From positions 17,259,905 to 17,323,904 of the forward strand of contig JAFMSR010000017.1 in the NCBI GenBank assembly GCA_022818135.1: 64,000 nt of DNA, read 5' to 3'. How positions within the stretch are numbered: the first letter of the stretch is position 1; each line of letters opens with the position of its first letter. Below, piece by piece: positions 39,619 through 51,000 of this stretch. A program made the translations under genes and the position numbers. The DNA is from Saxidomus purpurata (Eukaryota > Mollusca > Bivalvia > Venerida > Veneridae). The notes below the pieces were generated by a model. It was not told where the DNA came from, did not search any database, and worked only from the letters and a program-made list of their open reading frames with translations.

Positions 39619-41321
39619 TTTATGCCCCTTTTTAACTTAGAATTTTTGGTAATTTTTTTTTTGTAAATTCAAATATCTTGAATACTATATAAGGTATTGA
39701 CTTGAAACTCAAAATATATGTTTACCATCAACATCTACACCTGTGGAAACAATCCCCATAACTCTGTTTTGATTTTTGACAGATTTATGCCCCTTTTAAA
39801 CTTAGAATTTTTGGTAATTTTTTTTTTGTAAATTCAAATATCTTTAATACTATATAAGGTATTGACTTGAAACTCAAAATATATGTTTACCACCATCAAC
39901 ATCTACACCTAGGAAACAATAACATCCCCATAACTCTGTTTTGATTTTTGACAGATTTATATCCCTTTTTAACTTAGGATTTTTGGTAAAAGATTTAATA
40001 AAGTCAAATATCTTGAATACTATCAAAAGTATTGACTTGAAACTCAAAGTATGTGTCAACCATCAACATCTACACCTGAGGAAACAATCTCTAAAACTCT
40101 GTTTTGATTTTTGATAGATTTGTGTCCCTTTTTAACTTAGAATTTTTTTTTAAAGATAGAATACTATCGAACGTATTGACTTGAAACTTAAAATGTATGT
40201 TTACTGTCAACATCTTCACCAATGTTTTTGATTTTTGACATATTTATGCCCTTTTTAACTTAGAATTTTGTCACAGTTTTTACCAGACTAATATGGAAAT
40301 ACTCAAAATGGCTTTCTTTTGAAATGTCATAGAATAATTATGCAGCATGCAGTGGTCATGCTTTTTTAATTCTATACATATCAATTTTGAAAAGTTACAA
40401 AATTATTCATGATCAAATACTGTAAAACAGGTTTTATTCAAGGTCATGTATTTCTTTGAAATTTCATCTCCCCATCCTCCCCAGTATGTTATGAACATTA
40501 CATTTGGAATCCAAAGTTCAAGGCGTAAATTAACAACATGCAGGTTGTAAATTGTCATTGTCTAAGCGCTTTTAACACAAGGTGTTTGAACAAGGGGGGG
40601 GGGATAAGGTTTTTACAAGCTCATCTCTTGTTTGTTTGACAATAACTTGGTAAATCGGGGGGAATTAAAATTTGTTTGCACATCCTTTGTTGGCTACCTT
40701 AACTTAAATCAATCAATTACAAACCTGTTATAGTTTGTGCATGTCAGGGGAGGGAGGGATATGTAGGACGGGTGATTGATTTCAACAAACATACAAGGAG
40801 GATTAAACATAATTTTACAGGGAACGGCAATTTCGGCTTTGGGTTAATTTATACGGCTAAATGAAGTATACTAAGTTGAAAACCAAGTTTATCCAATAAA
40901 GAGGCACTTTTGATTTTCAGGATGTTGAACGGGGGGTTCAAAAATACGCGAATTATTAAAAACGTCAAAATTAGACAAAAATCGCGAAATTAAAGTGTTT
41001 TACAGTATACAAGGTCATGTATTTCTTTGAAATTATCTCCCCATCCTCCCTCCAGTTGGCTTACAGAATCCAGAGTAAGGCTTTGAATGCAATGTACATT
41101 TACAAAGGTCTTTGAACAAGTTTCATATCTTTGACCTTAATTCTTATAGACAATTACACAATACTCCTGTTCTTAGACAAAAACCCCATTTTACCAACAA
41201 GCTTTCGAATAGTCGAGCGTGCTGTCATGTGACAGCTCTTGTTGTTAAAACAGTCTCTTGTTTATTATGTGGAATCATTCATCAAGGTCCGATTTTTGGA
41301 ACATTGTTCTAACCAACAGGT

Positions 41322-41391
41322 ACTCCCTGCCGTAGTTACTTCCCTTTTAAATACCTACATATGTGTAAGGGGAAGTAACTACGACTGGGAG
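41322..41391. repeat. Short hairpin repeat
   Basis: 'cgtagttacttccc' pairs with 'gggaagtaactacg', with outer 'ctccc' and 'gggag', around a ~25-base loop. Confidence 0.75.
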
Positions 41392-41667
41392 TTTAATTCG
41401 ATTTAATCATGTGAACTATTTTATATGAAAACTGAAATCAAATTTGTTGCAGTGTAAACATTTCACTCAGACTTTCTTTTGTAAAATTGTGAAAATCCAT
41501 GCATTTTGTGAATTTTTAGGCCTCCAGTTGTGAAAAAAATAAAATATTTCCAATTGTGAAGTAGCCGAATATCGGCCTCTGCTAAAGAAGGCAAAAAAAG
41601 CCCTGAATTATTATTACATGTATAATGTTGTGGTACTGTATCTTACAGGCAGTTCTTGTTCTTACAG

Positions 41668-41752
41668 GTAGAGGAAAGATTTTGCAGGATTACAGTTTCC
41701 TCATTGGTTTCTGAATGTTTCTAGTGTGACACTGACAATTAACACTATAGAT
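41668..41752 (+). other. 5' UTR part of the start-codon exon
   Basis: A good acceptor ('ttcttgttcttacag') ends at 41667. The 85 bases to the ATG have stops in all frames and no earlier ATG in frame with the main start. An alternative acceptor lies at 41648 ('tatcttacag'). The untranslated leader therefore continues in at least one upstream exon. Confidence 0.6.
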
Positions 41753-41842
41753 ATGGCTACTCCAGATTTAGATGTGATCAAAGACATTCCAGGATATAAA
41801 GTTATCTTAAAGGCTGTTGTGAAAAGCCAGATTCAGCAGCTG
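41753..41842 (+). CDS. Common exon 1 of the zinc-finger gene (start-codon exon)
   Basis: Thirty codons run from the ATG at 41753 to a GTAAGT donor at 41843, ending in phase 0. The protein begins MATPDLDVIKDIPGYKVILK and ends in a polar stretch, VVKSQIQQL. It is predicted helical from about residue 14 onward and could be a small protein-interaction segment, but I do not recognise the family. The next exon also opens in phase 0, and the joined sequence reads smoothly (IQQL-VEQLAAH). The start is chosen because the exon has an upstream acceptor, a suitable context (gatATGg) and the donor in frame. This short common N-terminus would be shared by all downstream zinc-finger isoforms. No BTB, SCAN, KRAB or ZAD domain is visible. 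Confidence 0.8.
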
Positions 41843-42701
41843 GTAAGTATAAGTAAACCAAATCTCAATCATACATGACATTGTGTTCTTTTCATTTTTA
41901 GCTCACCTCAGCACATAGTGCTGAATTTACATGACATTGTGTTCTTTACATGTTTAGCTCACCTGTGCACAATGATGCGCTCAAGTGATGACTGAATCAT
42001 TGAATGTCTGTCGTGTGACATGACATCTCGTGAACAACTGGGCCAATTTTTACTAAACTTCACAGGAATGATGCTTGGATAGTCCTCTTCTAAAAGTGCT
42101 CAAACCATTCCGCTCCACTGCACATAATGGTCACAAGAACTAAAATTAGAAAAATCTTTGAACAACATCTTCTAAACTGCGGATCTGATTTGGAGGCTTA
42201 AAACTACATCTCCTAAGCAGCCTGTCTGATTTTGAAATAATTTCTTGGTGATCCTTTATAAAAATTGCAGGAATTGTTCTGCTCTGCTGGATAACATGGC
42301 TGCCAGGGCTAAAACAAAAGAGAGAAAATGTTAATCAGCATCTCATCCCAAACTACTGATCTGACCTTTTTGACCTACTTTTTGTCCGTTTTGAGGAAAA
42401 GATCTCAGGTTCACAAGAGATGTACAATGTAGGGCCATGATAGCCCTTTCGTTTCTAAGAAAATTTTGAAATTGTATAGCTTTACATCTATCGCCTTAAG
42501 GTGTACGAAGATCACATGCAGGGCCTTTTCAAGACAAATTGTGAAGGGTACCTAGTCTATTCATTAACCGAAAAATCAGCGTGCTAGGTCCCAAATTTTC
42601 TAAAAGAGCATTATTATCAGTATTATCAATATGATGATCGATATGCCCTGACGTATGTGTATGTTACATATATAAACATGATCATTTTGAACTATTAACA
42701 G
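41843..42701. other. Intron 1, filled with repeats
   Basis: Two copies of a repeat start ('tttttagctcacctcagcac' at ~41898 and 'tttagctcacctgtgcac' at ~41955), and diverged 'tgatctgattttgg'-type modules follow. At 42521-42600 is a truncated end of the CAGGGC element seen at 37013. The intron ends 'attttgaactattaacag' at 42701. Confidence 0.6.
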
Positions 42702-42858
42702 GTAGAACAGCTTGCTGCTCATACAGATGAGGAATCAATCATGCTAACAGCAAGTGTGGCAGATGGTACTCTTAGTCATATTGGGTCTGAATCTGGGAAA
42801 TCCTTCCTTGAAGATAATGAAGATGTTAAATCACAGTTCCTGGGTTTCTGTCTGAAAT
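42702..42858 (+). CDS. Common exon 2 of the zinc-finger gene
   Basis: The exon has 157 bases: 52 codons plus a lone T, so the donor (GTAAGT at 42859) is phase 1. The peptide starts VEQLAAHTDEESIMLTASVA and ends EDVKSQFLGFCLK. It is acidic and Ser-rich, with no zinc ligand pattern. Read without splicing, the frame meets TAG immediately after the donor, so splicing onward is required. The leftover T pairs with two bases from each downstream zinc-finger exon. This gives Cys (TGT/TGC) for exons B-F and Tyr (TAT) for exon A. With exon 1 it makes an 82-residue common region. Family unknown. Confidence 0.8.
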
Positions 42859-44700
42859 GTAAGTAGATTTCTATACACTTTTGACCCACTTAGGCCTTTG
42901 AAGGACGAAAATCTGTGGTCCAGCCATGTGAGTGGTTAAGATGACTGTTTTGTTGCCACAAAAAAATCCCTTTCAGGATTATGAGCATCAGCCTTGCTGT
43001 AGAAGGGGCCCTTAATGTTAGTGTTTGCAGTTTCTTATAGAGGATTTAAACATAACCCTTATTCTTCGCTTTTTCTGTCCAAATCAGGAATTTAACATTT
43101 ATATCCATTCTTCTTGGAAAAGGCAAACAGAGTTCTGAAAACTTTTGAGCAATCAAGATATTGTAGGCAAAAAATGTTAAGTGCCTCTACATTGTCTGAT
43201 GTAAGCACACCATGAATAATTTTGCAAGTGCAATTTAATAAATACAAGCTGTTTTTTCATGAATTGGAGAAGTAGCCTGTAGCCTTTTTTAAGGGGAAAA
43301 AATACATGTGGCATATTGGAAATTTAACGGAAAAAATAAAAACAGTCCAGAGGAATCCATGTTCTTCGTTTTATTTGTCAACTTATACCCCTCCTGTTCA
43401 CTTGGTTTGTCAATGAAAGATGGTTCATTTGTTGCTAAAGGTTTGTTTGGCATAAATAATAGACAAGGAGGCCTGCTTCTTGACTTGACTTGACTTGATA
43501 ATTTGATTGCTTTGAAAAGAAATTTGTTATGGATTTCATGTTGTGACTATCCGTTGGCACAAATGTCTAGTACATTCTGTTACGATGGATTCTCTATATA
43601 TGTACACATTTGTGTCTGGACTGTAACTTTGTGCATTCAAGGATAAAAAACTTTGCACAAATGTTCTAGTACATCAAGACGACGTGTCACGTGCAAGAGC
43701 CACGCCCCTTCCTCAAAGGTCAAGGTCATACTTAAAGTTTGAAGGTAATGGAATCCTCTATATATGTACACATTTGTGTCTGGACTGTAACTTTGTCATG
43801 CATTCAAGGATTTTAAAATAACTTGGCACAAATGTTCCAGTGTATTTTCAAGCCCAATTTTGGATGCCGAAGAGGGCCCCGTTCCCCTACCTGAAAACAT
43901 ATAGGTTTCCCCTAGTTTGAGTATAAGGTAATGCACTCCTCTATATATTTGGAAAATTTGTGTCTGGAATGTAAACATTGTCATTGCATTCAAGTTCTTT
44001 AAAAAAAACAGTGTTTAGAAACTGTAAATAGGACAATATTATATTTTTGGTGATAAATAGCACATTCTACCGGTCACAAGTGTTTAAAGGTCAAGACTTT
44101 AGAGTTTATAAGTAATGGAATCCCCTGTATACAATATGCATACATTTATGTCTGAAATGGGCCCCGTAACTTTGTCCCTGCAGATTGATTTTAAAAAAAC
44201 TTGGCACAATTGTTCAGCACATCAAGACACTGTGTTGTGCGCAAGAACCACGTCCCTACCTATACGGTTAAGGTCACACTTAGGGTTTAAAAGTAATGGA
44301 ATACTGGAAGGATTTTAAAATTACATGGCACAATTATTGAGGACATGGAGAGAACACAGACTGGGAGACACCTCTTTCGGGGGCATTTGTCACTTGTGAG
44401 GGACAGTTCTTGTTTATTTTTTATACGTATTATGGGAACACCCGTGGCTTTGTCTGCTCTCTAAGTCAAATAGTTTTCATCCGATCTTCATCAAACTTGC
44501 TGAACATTTTTGTGGGCATAATGTCTCGGCCAAATTCAATAACAAGTCAAATCGACCCAGGCACTTTTGGATTATGGCCCTTGAATTACGCAAAATTGGC
44601 CAAATTACCCTTGTCTGCTCTCTTGTCTGCACAAAATTTATCTTCACAAAAGTAATTGATTACATGTGCTAGGCAAACAGCGCCACATGGAAAAATTGGC
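42859..44700. repeat. Intronic repeats of mollusc type
   Basis: About four diverged modules of ~180 bases run from ~43590 to 44330 ('gtgtctggactgtaactttg', 'acttggcacaaatgttc', 'gcaagagccacgccc'). A second repeat follows at 44404-44660 ('cccaggcacttttggattat'). Pieces of the first recur at ~46080 and ~47810. No exon is seen. Confidence 0.65.
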
Positions 44701-44759
44701 TCAGAGTTAGAATGGGCCTTTGTTAGCCCTGAGGCGTACACCACTATATTTAAATGGAG

Positions 44760-46425
44760 TTAAGGACTTACCTGGCCAGTAAACATTTGGCTAGAAATGG
44801 GACATTTTACAGTTGTTTCAACATTGTGACAGCTAGATTGTGGTAAATATATTAAATGTGTCTTCCTAGTAGACCTTAAAACTCAAAGTGTCAGTTTGTT
44901 ACAGTTCAGCATAAAAAAACAGCAAGGGGAAAGGAAAGACTGTACAGAACAGTCAACAGGTGCAGCTATATTTACAACAATTGCAACAGCATAGGGTTGC
45001 AGGCATATGATGTCCATCTCTGAATCAGTGGTAAGGTATCGGTTCATCCCTAGCCTACATCACTCAAGACAATTTTGTCCCCGATTGTCATCATAGTTCT
45101 CGTATGAGGCATGTCCCTTACCCATGTCGCAGCCCTTCACGGCTAACATTTGAAAAAAAATTGTCCAAAAGATTCTGTGCAAATTAAAACACTAGTGCAA
45201 TTAGACTTCCAATTGGAAATAATGGACAGGTAATTAAAATAGAACCTGAGTGATTACAGGAATCTCAAATCAAAGGGCTTTACGTGACATATACAAATGT
45301 TCAGACAGCTTCTGGAGCCAGGCTCCGGAAATGTTCATCTGCCTGTCATTCCTCTGCCATCAAAACCATTGCCAATGTTAAAACTGAATCAGTTGATAAA
45401 GATGTTCAATGATATATATCACCAAAAATAAACTTAGTCATCAGCAACTTTCCACAACTATACCTCATAGTCCAAAAATCAGAGTGCAGGACTTGACTTG
45501 TCTCAAATGTGATCTCTGGTGTGTTGGGATACCATTCTGATCCTAAGATAAAGCAAGGACTTCAGTATGGGCAGAGGGTGGAGGGCTTGTTCACAGATAT
45601 TAGTGTAAAACTAGAAGCAATATAGTGAAAGGTGATATGGAAATAATAGAAAAAATTGTTAACCCGGAAGGACCAGCAGTGCCTCAGTATGATGTAATGG
45701 GAATGTCTAAAGAACCCATCAAGCTCTGGCATTGACAGTTCTTCTAAACAGGGTTACGTTAAATCGAACAATTAAATATAATTTTATTAACTATCTCCTT
45801 GCAGTCACAAGCTGAGTCAGATGTGTTTAATGTCATTGCGTCTGTCTCCAAGTTACAAAATTTCAATCAAATTTTTAACAAATTTTTGTACACGAGGCAT
45901 TTGCTAATTATCTAATACTAAAAAACGTCTTTCATTTATTTTCATGGATTTTTAAATGACTTAGATCTAGAATGTCTAGTTCACTTCTAATTTGACTTTT
46001 GGAAAAGTATTCACTGGTTCTAGGCGTATTTGTTTTTTATGCCCCTGAAGGTGGGCACATTATTGTGCCAATCCGTCTGTCTTGCCACTGTTTCGTGTCT
46101 GGGCTAAATTATTACTTTGTCTTACAGGGAGGGATTTTCAAATAACTAGGCATAACTGCTCAACATATCAAGAGAATGTGACACCTGTCTCGCATATTCT
46201 TTCTTAAGTTTTAGTGAATTCAGTTTCTTTTGGTTGAGCCAATTTAACTTTTGTGTAGCCAAAATTGGCTAGATTTAATGCCAGTAGCTAACCTTGGTTA
46301 AAAAAGCTCTCAAAATTGACCATCGGATTGTGATTGCTTTTTTAAAGGCCAGTAAGGAAAGATAGTGAAAGTTGTCCTAGGAGTAGAGTAGGGCCAGTGT
46401 TTTTTATTTGTCGTTACTGAACCTG
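44760..46425. repeat. Intronic duplication, copy A (contains decayed exon)
   Basis: This segment and 46426-48050 are diverged tandem copies. Matching landmarks are 'acctggcca.taaacat.tggctagaaa' (44770 / 46428), 'gttcagacagcttctgg' (45299 / 47004), 'taactatctccttgcag' (45790 / 47511), 'gatttttaaatgactt' (45948 / 47651) and 'gtgacacctgtctcgcatat' (46169 / 47878). A third partial echo ('gaggttgatc', 'tatagaacttag') occurs at ~48090 and ~48400. Confidence 0.8.
45299..45760 (+). pseudogene. Decayed coding exon, copy A
   Basis: Frame from 45299: VQTASGARLRKCSSACHSSA, then IKTIANVKTESVDKDVQ and a stop. The sequence then continues with frameshifts through text homologous to copy B ('gatctctggt', 'agggtggagggctt', 'acccggaag'). 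The VKTESV block is common to both copies. The donor retained in copy B is lost here ('gttacgttaaat'). It is more degraded than copy B. Confidence 0.6.
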
Positions 46426-48050
46426 GCCACTAAACATGGCTAGAAAAAATGGCTTTAAATGGGAAAAAAATTTTTTATTTTTTTCAAAATTGTGAAAGCT
46501 AGATTAGTGGTCCTTTAATTAAATATGTCGTCCTATAGTAGCTGCAGCCTAGTTGTCAGTTTGTTTTTCTTTACCGTTCATGGTAAAATAATTCAGCCAG
46601 ATTAGGAACTAAGATGATGTATATTTCCCGTTTTTGACAAAAATCCCCTCAAAATGAATGCTGACAAAATTTTTGATTAAATTAATCAACATGCTTGCAG
46701 CAAATGATGTCCCAAAATGTAAGTTTCCATCAATGAACCACGTTGCATAATCACTCTTTACCAAGACAATTTGATCCTTACAATTGAAATAGATCAGCCG
46801 GTAATGAGGCATTTTCCTTTGTCATCTATTTTCCACGGCGACCCGTTTTTTGTAATCTTGACCAAAGAAACTTTGGTCAGAAACTAAAAAAACTGATAAA
46901 ATTAGATTTTTTTCATTTGTTTCAACAATAATGGCAGGTAATTAAAATTTTAGACACCAGATATGTTTAATCTTAAAATTTAAGTTATTTTTGAGTTGCA
47001 AATGTTCAGACAGCTTCTGGGCCCCTTCCCTCTTCAAAAATATATCTTTTCCCTCAAAAATCAACAATTTTCCATCAAGGGCACCATGCCGGGAGGAGGT
47101 GTTAAAACTGAATCGGTGATTAGAAGAGAAAGCTGATCCACGATAAATAAGTTTGAGTCATCAGCAACTTGCACAACACCTCAGCCAACAACAGAAGGAC
47201 TTGACTTGTCAAATGTGATCTCTGGTGGTGGGGATAATTCTGATCCTGATAGAGCAGGGACTTCAGTAGGGGCAGAGGGTGGAGGGCTTAACATTGTCAG
47301 CATATTAGGAAAACTTAAAAGAATTAGTGAATCTGATATGGATTAGAACATCAAGACGGTGTTGAACCCGGAAGACCCGCAGCCTACCTCAATAGGTGAT
47401 GGTATCTATGGGAATGTCTGTTAGAACCCATCAACCTCTGGCATTGTGTCCGACAGTAACTTTTCAAGCAAGGGTTTTACAGTAAGTGTCTTTTACCTTT
47501 CTTGTTTCATTAACTATCTCCTTGCAGATAATGCTGAGTCAGATATGTTTACTTCATTGTCTTCTCCAGGTTACAAAATTTCAATAACATTTTTGAACAC
47601 AAGGCATATGTAAATCTAATACTAAAAAAACGTTATCATTTATTTTTATGGATTTTTAAATGACTTCTCAGAATGTCTAGTACACTTCTAAGTTGACGTT
47701 TGGAAGAAGTATTCACTGGTCCCTAAGCTTAATGGTCTTGGTCATGCCCTTGAAGTTTGGAAGGTTAAAGGTTGCTCTAATCCGTCTGTCTGGCCACTTT
47801 TTCGTGTCTGGGCTGTAAATTTGTCATGCAGGAATTTTCAAATAACTAGGCACAACTGTTCAACATATCAAGAGGATGTGACACCTGTCTCGCATATTCT
47901 TTCTTAAGTTTTAGTGAATTCTTTTTCAATTGGTCAAGGTCAATTTAACTTGTGTATCAAGTATTGGCATCCTGGTAATTTAATGCCAGCTAAGCTAAAA
48001 ATTGACCCCCAATTAAGAATTTTTTTTTTTTTTTTGAAAGGCAGTAAAAC
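46426..48050. repeat. Intronic duplication, copy B (contains decayed exon)
   Basis: This is the second copy of 44760-46425. Identity is moderate and indels are frequent, so the duplication is not recent. Confidence 0.8.
47005..47481 (+). pseudogene. Decayed coding exon, copy B, frame preserved but with three stops
   Basis: In the frame of 47101 the reading is TMPGGGVKTESVIRRES-stop, STINKFESSATCTTPQPTTE and on through LDLSNVISGGGDNSDPDRAG, LNIVSILGKLKRISESDMD-stop, NIKTVLNPEDPQPTSIGDGI, YGNVC-stop and NPSTSGIVSDSNFSSKGFT. It ends at a good donor (ACA|GTAAGT at 47482). The three in-frame stops are TGA (~47134), TAG (~47343) and TAG (~47431). Low-complexity polar sequence with a VKTE sumoylation-like motif is typical of linker regions in zinc-finger transcription factors, so this is probably a lost common exon of this gene or of a paralogue. 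The acceptor side is not clear. Confidence 0.65.
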
Positions 48051-51000
48051 AAGATAGTGCAAGTCGTCAGAGGAGAAGAGTAGATAGCGATGAGGTTGAT
48101 CTCCTCCTATAGAACTTAGTTATGGCACTAAAATTATTATGATTTAATCTGATCCCGCTAAATTTTCAAGTAATGAACTACTGTCTGCATCATTCTCTGT
48201 CATGGACTGGACCAGTATTTTTTCAAGGGGTAGCCCAGTTTATTGTGTCTTTAAATGGAGAGGACAAGTTTAAAAACAACTGAGGAACACTTTTTGGGCA
48301 ACAGCCATCTTAGGAGGGACGTATTTTCCTTTTTTTTCAGGGAGCTGGTTAGGGATGTCAAACTTGATTAAAAGTTATGTAAAGATATATGGCCAATTTA
48401 GCAATGAGGTTGATCGATACCTATAGAACTTAGTGATAAATGGCACTAAAAATGACTTATGATTTAATCTGATCCTGCTGGACTTTATTTGAACTAAACA
48501 TATGGTTCTGTCTCCCAGTTTGGACTGAACCCTTTAGTGCTTAGATATTTTTGCCTAATAAGAATACATTTCATTAATTATATAGCATTCATGAGGATAG
48601 GCGAACCTGGGTAGAGTGCATTGTTGATATTCCGATTCAGTTTCATGACTGAAATTTTCATTTTAAACCTTTAGCTCACAGCAGGGTTAAACAGTTTATG
48701 GTTGATTTAAATCAGTACAAGTTTTAAAAGGGCAATTGAGCGAACACTTTGTAACAGTCTGATCGTTGATATATGGCATTCTTTACCTTATATATCCTAG
48801 GGGCTGGTATAGGACGTCTTCCTTAACTAAAATTTCCATAAAATCCTGCAGTTTTCCCCCAAAATGAGACTTCACATTAAGAATTTTACATCCCCTTGTG
48901 ACAATTTTCATGTTAATTTCCCCCAAATTAGGGGCTAGTATACCTTCACCAAACTTGGTAAAATATGTATATTATATTACATACATTTATAAGCTTTGAA
49001 GTAGATTGCCATGCTGATCTCGGCATTAAATGTGTAAAAGGAGATAGTTGACAGAGAACAGTTGTTGACAGAGGTTTCTGCTAAAAGTATCAAAGAAAGA
49101 AGAGCTGATGCACAGGAATGGAAGAGAGAAATTTGTTCTGTTACATGATTTGTGTTAAACCTACTGTGCAAATATGTGTAAATTGTTCAGAAAGATACTG
49201 TAAACTTTAGGCAAGTTTATCATGTTTTATGCGGAAAAAAATATCATGTAGGTTTGTGCAGTCCTTGAAATCAGGTCCAAACATTTACATTGATATATCA
49301 CCCAAAGCATGTAAAATGAGAAAAACTTTTAGTTACTTTTATCAATTTACATCTGTTGTGGACCTAAACTTTTGCAACTTCGGGTACATGTAACGAGCTG
49401 CCTTGAGTTTCAACCAGTACTTGCACTAAGAACAATTCTTTTTGTGAGAAAGTTGGCGGTTTCTTGCTTAGGATGGTGTTGTTTTATTGGTCTTCCCAGA
49501 AACAATGGTTAGGTAAACTGCCTGCCTGAAAAATGTCTGAAATAAAGTTGAAACAGGTGTTAAACCCATACATTACAAGTCTCTGACACAATAGTCCTTC
49601 ACTATAATGGCCTTCCTTACTTGCTTCCATACTTGCAGTTGTCATAATTAAAGAACTTTTAGTTAAAGATGCTGACTTGTTGATGTCTGTTGCCCAGATT
49701 CATGAGACTTTCCATTTGGTTTTAGAGTCTACACACACACATATATTTCATCCCTACCTGTATTTTGGTACAGAACCGAAAGCAGCCAATCAGTGAGTTT
49801 AAATAGAACTGATATCAAAGGAGCCTTACTGTTAGAATATGTTGACATAAATAAATAAGTGAACTTGCATGGATTTTCTTTTAACCACTAGTACATCAAA
49901 CAGCATGTTCCTGGTTCCAAGTAGTTATAAATATTAAATATATTTTGTGTTGTTAGCAAATGATAGTACAGTACAATGGTAGCTTATTTGAAAGTTGGCT
50001 TGCTACAGGCAAATTGGGTACATGTAGTTTCTCTTAGCCTCTGATTTTAAAGACTGCTGAATTGAAGAAGAATTTATTCTATGTTATTTGGAAAGAGCAA
50101 AATTTTGATATTTTTTCACACATTCCCTGGTGATTTCTGGAAATGAATGGTCAGAAATCACATTTAAAACTCAATTGAAACTTTTCACTACGGTGTGTTT
50201 AAATTTGACGTAAGAAAGAACAAACTTAGATATTTTTGCACACATTCCCGGTATTAACAAATGGTCAGAAACTACAGCTGTGGTACATGTGTAAAGTGGA
50301 ACAGTTGACAAAAAAAGAAAAAATGTGAAAATGTGTTTTTCTCAACAACGGACGTTACGTGTTTGTTGCTGTGCCTGTAGAGAGCTGGAGCTGGTCGCAG
50401 TGTAAACAGCGGAATGTTGAGCAACTTTCAGCAAAGGTAGGTGGTTTATAGTGTGCTGTGTTCATGCAAATGTTTGCACAAACTATTTACAAACTTTTTG
50501 TGAAGCCGTTATTACATGTATGACTGTATGAATATATATTAGTAATGGAATTATGAAAAAAATACATTAAAAAATTGAGATAAATGGTGGGTAATCCCTA
50601 TGGCATCTAGTTCTGGCCTTGTATCACAGCTCTTCTTTCTTTGTGCTATTGTAAACAAAGACTTATAAACAACAGTACTTTTAAGTAAATTAAAGCAAGT
50701 ACAAACTTATTTTAACAGGCAATGAAAACAGTTTAAAGGATAAAAAAAATCATTGAAATGTTTTGTAAAAGTTCTTGAGATTATCATTTATGATGTTAAA
50801 ATGAATCGGAATATGCATATACATGTATATACTTCCCTAGGTTGAAGGAAACTTCTGTCAGAAAGACTGTTCTCTGTTGAAATGAAGAATCAATTTGTAC
50901 ATACATGAATGATTGTAGTGGAATGAAAGACACGTGTCTTGTTTGAATTTTTCAAGAAGTAAAGAAATTTTTCTCTGTAGATTGATTATAATACATATTT

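Noticed and set aside
50381..50436. Possible small exon between 'cctgtag' and 'aaag|gtaggt'
   Set aside because: Joining to the phase-1 end of common exon 2 would create a TAG at once. The other frame has no partner, and the polypyrimidine tract is poor.
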